Notes under the pieces: generated by a model
Told to the model about the DNA's origin: nothing
Databases searched by the model: none
What the model saw: the letters and a program-made list of their open reading frames with translations, nothing else
Position numbers and translations under genes: made by a program
Source: Deferribacter abyssi
GTDB lineage: Bacteria > Chrysiogenota > Deferribacteres > Deferribacterales > Deferribacteraceae
Direction of reading: 5' to 3'
Length of the DNA stretch: 64,000 bases
Assembly (NCBI RefSeq): GCF_049472655.1
Contig: NZ_JAQNCS010000005.1
Coordinates: 62,001-126,000, forward strand
Shown here: piece by piece, positions 59,708 to 64,000 of the stretch
Layout: each line of letters opens with the position of its first letter
Position numbering within the stretch: position 1 is the first letter of the stretch

Positions 59708-61094
59708 TTTGTTTGGAAAGGTAAGAAGAGTTCATTTTATTGGTATTGGTGGGATAGGAATGAGTGGAATTGCTGAAGTATTATACAATCTTGGATTAGA
59801 GGTTACAGGATCAGATTTGAATGAGGGAATAAATGTTAAAAGGTTAAGAGAGCTTGGAGTTGAGGTTTTTATTGGACATAATAGTGAAAACATAAAAAAT
59901 GCAGATGTGGTGGTTTATTCATCAGCGATTGGGCACGATAATCCTGAGATTTTAGCTGCTAAAGATATGCATATACCGGTAATAAAAAGAGGTGAAATGC
60001 TGGCAGAGCTTACAAGATTGAAACGTTCTATTACAGTTTCAGGTAGTCACGGTAAAACTACAACCACTTCTATGATTGCGCATATTTTTATGGAAGCTGG
60101 GTTTGATCCTACAGTTGTTGTGGGGGGGAGATTAAATAAGACAAATAAAAATGCAATGTTGGGAACAGGTAATTATTTGGTATGTGAAAGTGATGAAAGT
60201 GATAAATCTTTTTTACTCCTTTACCCTACTGTAAATGTTGTGACCAATATAGATCTAGAACATCTTGATACATATAAAAATTTAGACGAAATAAAAAATG
60301 CTTTTGTGGAATATTGTAATAAAGTTCCTTTTTATGGATTAAATGTTCTTTGCATAGAAGATAAAAATGTTGTTGATATTATTCCAAGAATAGAAAAGAG
60401 ATTTCAAACTTATGGTTTTAAAGGGTCTGCAAATATTAGAGGATATAATATTGAAAAAGTTGGGTTCGGTACTAAATTTGATGTTTCTATTTTTGGTAAA
60501 AGAGCAGGGAAAATTAACTTACATATTCCAGGTATGCATAATGTATTGAATGCTCTTGCTGCTGTTGCAGTGGCAATAGAATTTGAAATAAATTTTTCTG
60601 TTATAAAGAAAGCTTTTGAAAGTTTTGAAGGGGTTCAAAGAAGATTATCAATTAGATACTGTGATGAAAAGAGAACGGTTATTGATGATTATGGGCATCA
60701 TCCTACAGAAATTAAAGCTACGCTAAAAAGTATCAAAGATGCCTTTCCTGAGCATAAATTATATACAATTTTTCAGCCTCATAGGTATTCAAGGACAAAA
60801 TTATTATTTGATGAATTTTCTAGTGCTTTTTTTGATACAGATGTTTTAATTGTAACAGATATTTATCCAGCCAGTGAATTTCCGTTAGAAGGGGTGAATT
60901 CTCAAAAGTTGGTAGAAAGTATCAAAGAGCACGGGTTTAAAGAGGTTTACCAACTAAATGAGCTAAGTGAAATAATTAAACTTATTGAAGAAAAGAATGA
61001 TTTTCCTCAAATAATTTTAACTCTTGGTGCGGGAAATATAACAGAATATTCTTATAAAATTGCAAATTGCTTTCGTGGAGATACAAATGGATAA
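59700..61094 (+). CDS. murC: UDP-MurNAc:L-alanine ligase
   Basis: A 464-residue ligase that begins the peptide stem. VHFIGIGGIGMSGIAEVL binds the nucleotide and TVSGSHGKTTTTSMIAHI is the ATP loop; SDESDKSFLLLYP, RLSIRYCDEKRTVIDDYGHH (in parts) and HPTEIKATL follow. The GTG at 59700 has a GAGGAG site eight bases upstream and fits the family, so the longer frame from 59655 is rejected. There is no murB next to it. Confidence 0.94.
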   Translation: MHNLFGKVRRVHFIGIGGIGMSGIAEVLYNLGLEVTGSDLNEGINVKRLRELGVEVFIGHNSENIKNADVVVYSSAIGHDNPEILAAKDMHIPVIKRGEMLAELTRLKRSITVSGSHGKTTTTSMIAHIFMEAGFDPTVVVGGRLNKTNKNAMLGTGNYLVCESDESDKSFLLLYPTVNVVTNIDLEHLDTYKNLDEIKNAFVEYCNKVPFYGLNVLCIEDKNVVDIIPRIEKRFQTYGFKGSANIRGYNIEKVGFGTKFDVSIFGKRAGKINLHIPGMHNVLNALAAVAVAIEFEINFSVIKKAFESFEGVQRRLSIRYCDEKRTVIDDYGHHPTEIKATLKSIKDAFPEHKLYTIFQPHRYSRTKLLFDEFSSAFFDTDVLIVTDIYPASEFPLEGVNSQKLVESIKEHGFKEVYQLNELSEIIKLIEEKNDFPQIILTLGAGNITEYSYKIANCFRGDTNG

Positions 61095-61965
61095 AAGAAT
61101 TGCTGTTCTTTATGGTGGATTTTCAAGTGAGAGGGAAGTATCGCTTAAAACAGGTAAAGCAGTTTATGATGCTCTTCTAGCGCTTGGTTATGAAGCATAC
61201 TTAATTGATGTTGATAGAAAAGTTTATGAAAAGATTAGGGAAGTTAAGCCTGATTATTGTTTTATAGCATTGCATGGCAAATACGGTGAGGATGGTACAA
61301 TTCAAGGACTGCTCGAGATTATGGGAATTCCATATTCTGGTGCAGATCATATATCTAGTGTTATAGCTTATGATAAGCATTATTCTAAACTTTTGGCAGA
61401 AAAATTTGGTATTTTAACACCTGAGTATTACTTACCTGACGATGAGGATGATGTAAGATTTACACCATGTGTTATAAAACCTGCGAGAGAAGGCTCTTCT
61501 ATAGGAGTTAGTATAATTAATGAAAAGAGTAATTTTGCAGATGGGTATAAACTTGCGAAGAAATATGATTCTAAGATTTTAGTTGAACGTTTTATAAAAG
61601 GGAAAGAATTGACTGTAGGTATTGTAAATGGTGAAGTTTTACCTGTAATTTGGATTAAACCTAAGAAAGGTGTATATGATTATGAATCAAAATACACCAA
61701 AGGGTTGACAGAGTATCTGTTTGAGACAGGATTGTCAAAAGAGGAAGAAGATAGATTAAAAGAAATAGCTCTAAATTTTAGCAAAAAAATTGGTTGTTCA
61801 GGTCTTTGTAGAATTGATTTTATTTTTGATGGTAAAGATTTTTATATGCTTGAAATCAATACTATTCCGGGGCTGACAGAAACAAGCCTTTTACCAAAAG
61901 CTGCAGCTAAGGCTGGGTACAGTTTTAACAAATTGATAGACCTTATAATTGGAGAGTTTAAGTGA
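61087..61965 (+). CDS. ddl: D-alanine:D-alanine ligase
   Basis: A 292-residue ATP-grasp enzyme. AVLYGGFSSEREVSLKTG and FIALHGKYGEDGTIQGLLE are the N-terminal motifs; KPAREGSSIGVSII is the grasp loop, and FYMLEINTIPGLTETSLLPK the metal site. ATG 61087 with a GGAG site is preferred over the earlier in-frame start at 61060. It overlaps murC by eight bases and ftsQ by four. It makes the D-Ala-D-Ala used by MurF. Confidence 0.95.
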   Translation: MDKRIAVLYGGFSSEREVSLKTGKAVYDALLALGYEAYLIDVDRKVYEKIREVKPDYCFIALHGKYGEDGTIQGLLEIMGIPYSGADHISSVIAYDKHYSKLLAEKFGILTPEYYLPDDEDDVRFTPCVIKPAREGSSIGVSIINEKSNFADGYKLAKKYDSKILVERFIKGKELTVGIVNGEVLPVIWIKPKKGVYDYESKYTKGLTEYLFETGLSKEEEDRLKEIALNFSKKIGCSGLCRIDFIFDGKDFYMLEINTIPGLTETSLLPKAAAKAGYSFNKLIDLIIGEFK

Positions 61966-62633
61966 GATATAATTTATTTTTAAAGAGATTATTTTTTATA
62001 AGTTTTTGTTTTGTATTTATTTTAGTAATCTATAATGCAATCAATAAATTTATTAGTAGCGATATTTTTCATGTTAAAAAGATAGAGATTGTTGGTACTG
62101 TAAACTCCAACCAGAAATTTTTGAGAAACTATTTTAAGAAATTTTTAGGTAAAAATATATTTCAAGTTAAAGGAGATGAAGTTTTAACTGATGATATATG
62201 GGTTGAAAAATATGAAATAATAAAAAAGTTCCCTTCAACATTACTCGTGAGAATCTACGAAAAAAAGCCTCTAATAAAGTTTTCTAAAAAAGGAAAATGT
62301 TATATCAAAACTGCTGATGATTCTCTTATAAAAAGTAACTGTAATAAAGTTAATGTTTTTATCATGACAAATATTGATAATGATTTTTTTGAGGAGTTTA
62401 CGAAAATATATAAAAAATTAAATAAAAACGTAACTTATTATCTTTATTCTTCTTATTTTGTAGCAAAATTTAACAAAACCGAGATTTTTGGTTATTATGA
62501 TAGTTCAATTTTTCTTGAGAATTACCGTTATTTTGAAAAAATAGCTAAAACTTTGTACGAACAAATAAATTATGCTGATTTGAGAATATCTGAGAGAATA
62601 TATGTTAGTGGGGTGAAGCGTGAAAGGGGATGA
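61962..62633 (+). CDS. ftsQ: Cell division protein FtsQ
   Basis: A 223-residue bitopic protein. A single transmembrane helix (about 9-30) is followed by a POTRA domain with FHVKKIEIVGTVNSNQKFL and FQVKGDEVLTDDIWVEKYEI, then LRISERIYV near the end. It joins FtsL/FtsB in the divisome. The GTG start overlaps the ddl stop and the end overlaps ftsA by 14 bases. FtsQ sequences vary, but position and fold agree. Confidence 0.9.
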   Translation: MRYNLFLKRLFFISFCFVFILVIYNAINKFISSDIFHVKKIEIVGTVNSNQKFLRNYFKKFLGKNIFQVKGDEVLTDDIWVEKYEIIKKFPSTLLVRIYEKKPLIKFSKKGKCYIKTADDSLIKSNCNKVNVFIMTNIDNDFFEEFTKIYKKLNKNVTYYLYSSYFVAKFNKTEIFGYYDSSIFLENYRYFEKIAKTLYEQINYADLRISERIYVSGVKRERG

Positions 62634-63852
62634 AATAGTTGTTGGTTTAGATATAGGGACCACAAAAATTTGTACAGTAGTAGGGAAAAAGAATGAGGTA
62701 GATAGCATTGATATAATAGGTGTTGGAACTGCTCCAAGTACAGGTTTACGTAAAGGTGTTGTAATCAATATTGATGCTACTGTGAATGCTATAAGAAAAG
62801 CCGTTGATGAAGCAGAAAAAATGAGCGGTGTTCAGATTAAAAGTGCTACAGTTGGTATTGCAGGTGGTCATATAAAAAGTTTTAACTCTAGGGGGATAAT
62901 AGCGGTTAAAAATAAAGAGGTTACTAAAAAGGATGTTGAAAGGGTTATAGAATCAGCATCAGCGGTAGATATCCCGATAGGTAGTGAGGTATTACATGTT
63001 ATTCCTCAACAATTTATTTTGGATGGACAGTCAGAAATTAAGGATCCCATTGGAATGAATGGTGTAAGACTTGAAGTAGATGTTCATATAGTGACTGGTG
63101 CAGTAACGAGTGCGCAAAATATCATGAAAAGTTGTGAAAGGGCTGGGATATCTGTGAATGATATTGTGTTAGAACAACTTGCATCAAGTGAAGCTGTTTT
63201 AAATGAAGATGAGAAGGAGATTGGTGTATGCCTGATTGATGGGGGAGGTGGTACAACAGATATGGTGGTTTTTAAGAAAGGAGCTATTCATCATACTGCT
63301 GTACTTCAATTAGGTGGCAATAATTTTACTAGAGATTTGTCGATAGGTCTTAATACTCCTGAGTCTGAGGCTGAAAAGATAAAGAAGAATTTCGGTTGTG
63401 TATGGCTTGATAGAATTTTGGATGATGAAGTTGTAGAGGTACCTTCAGTGGGGGGAAGACCACCACGCAAAATATCAAGAGCTGTTTTAACTCAGATATT
63501 ACAAGCAAGAGCTGAAGAAATATTTCAAATGTTTTTAGGTGAGTTACAAAAAAATGATTTATTAGAAATGCTTGGTGCAGGCATAGTTGTAACTGGAGGA
63601 ATTTCAAATTTTGAGGGGATAGAAGAGCTTGCAGCATCAGTGTTTGAAATGCCTGTTAGGGTGGGAAAACCACAATTTATAGGTGGACTTACTGATATTG
63701 TTAATGATCCAATTTTTGCTACTGGCGTAGGTTTGGCTATTTATGCTGCAAAACATGGTAAGGTTGGAGAAAAAATATCACGGGGTAGTGACGAGAAAGT
63801 TTTTAATAAAATTTTTGAAAGAATGAAAAGCTGGTTTTCAGAGTTTTTTTAG
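62620..63852 (+). CDS. ftsA: Cell division protein FtsA
   Basis: A 410-residue actin-like protein that anchors FtsZ to the membrane. Nucleotide-site blocks are VVGLDIGTTKICTVVGK, VCLIDGGGGTTDMVVFKKG and GIVVTGGISNFEGIEELA; the C-terminal amphipathic helix IFERMKSWFSEFF is the membrane anchor. The GTG at 62620 lies in the ftsQ tail. It is followed after 21 bases by ftsZ. Confidence 0.96.
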   Translation: MKGDEIVVGLDIGTTKICTVVGKKNEVDSIDIIGVGTAPSTGLRKGVVINIDATVNAIRKAVDEAEKMSGVQIKSATVGIAGGHIKSFNSRGIIAVKNKEVTKKDVERVIESASAVDIPIGSEVLHVIPQQFILDGQSEIKDPIGMNGVRLEVDVHIVTGAVTSAQNIMKSCERAGISVNDIVLEQLASSEAVLNEDEKEIGVCLIDGGGGTTDMVVFKKGAIHHTAVLQLGGNNFTRDLSIGLNTPESEAEKIKKNFGCVWLDRILDDEVVEVPSVGGRPPRKISRAVLTQILQARAEEIFQMFLGELQKNDLLEMLGAGIVVTGGISNFEGIEELAASVFEMPVRVGKPQFIGGLTDIVNDPIFATGVGLAIYAAKHGKVGEKISRGSDEKVFNKIFERMKSWFSEFF

Positions 63853-63873
63853 AAAAAATATGGGGGTGAGCTT

Positions 63874-64000
63874 ATGTTTGAATTTGAAGAAGTAAAAAGT
63901 GGAGCAGTAATCAAAGTTATTGGAGTTGGTGGAGCAGGTGGTAATGCTATTGATAATATGATTAGATCAGGTATTGAAGGGGTGGAATTCATAGCTGCAA
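63874..64000 (+). CDS. ftsZ: Cell division protein FtsZ, N-terminal part
   Basis: The first 42 residues of FtsZ, cut by the end of the window. ATG 63874 is preceded by a GGGGGTGAG site. IKVIGVGGAGGNAIDNMI is the N-terminal nucleotide-binding segment of this tubulin-like GTPase, which forms the division ring. It ends the dcw cluster as usual. Confidence 0.96.
   Translation, partial: MFEFEEVKSGAVIKVIGVGGAGGNAIDNMIRSGIEGVEFIAA

Overview
The window (about one third GC by eye) comes from an anaerobic or microaerophilic, nitrate-reducing Gram-negative bacterium. The periplasmic nitrate reductase of the Desulfovibrio napMADGH type, the octaheme HAO-like cytochrome, the anaerobic (cbi) cobalamin route and a meso-diaminopimelate type dcw cluster together suggest a member of the Deferribacteres (Deferribacter/Calditerrivibrio-like). 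That placement is inference from gene content, not a database result.

Layout. 1-4889 (+): end of hemE, then hemH, a UbiA-family prenyltransferase and ubiX, followed by four small or signalling proteins. 4890-5209: a non-coding, palindrome-rich gap between convergent genes. 5210-6726 (-): two crotonase-family genes with a candidate operator upstream. 6982-13920 (-): napM-napA-napD-napG-napH, followed in the same direction by a response regulator and a heme-binding sensor kinase. 14108-18031 (+): octaheme HAO-like cytochrome, a SurA-N-like protein and hcp. 18056-19978 (-): a nine-heme cytochrome. 20240-21828 (-): an ABC-2 exporter.

21873-46544 (+) is mainly cobalamin biosynthesis. A first B12 riboswitch leads cbiA, an exported cbiK, a BtuCDF-type importer, cobA, cbiL, cbiC, cbiJ and a LarE-like gene. 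A sigma-54 promoter then drives glnB-amtB. A second B12 riboswitch leads a class III ribonucleotide reductase whose glycyl-radical domain is a separate 59-residue gene (34741-34920), its activase, a CbiR-like gene, and cobU, cobT, cobS, cobD, cbiP, cbiB, a precorrin-2 dehydrogenase, cbiD, cbiE, cbiF, cbiG and cbiH. No cbiT and no adenosyltransferase gene is seen. 46759-48984 (-) is a hybrid binding-protein/histidine kinase. 49118-64000 (+) is the division and cell-wall cluster mraZ-rsmH-ftsL-ftsI-murE-murF-mraY-murD-ftsW-murG-murC-ddl-ftsQ-ftsA-ftsZ (ftsZ cut by the window end; murB absent).

How it works together. Nap makes nitrite. The HAO-like cytochrome and Hcp can be joined into a nitrite -> hydroxylamine -> ammonium route of the kind proposed for Nautilia. 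The nap operon appears to carry its own two-component regulator, and five helically phased GTAAA repeats lie between napM and the hao gene. GlnB/AmtB handle ammonium. B12 controls both its own synthesis and the B12-independent ribonucleotide reductase. No rRNA, tRNA, CRISPR array or intact insertion sequence was recognised.
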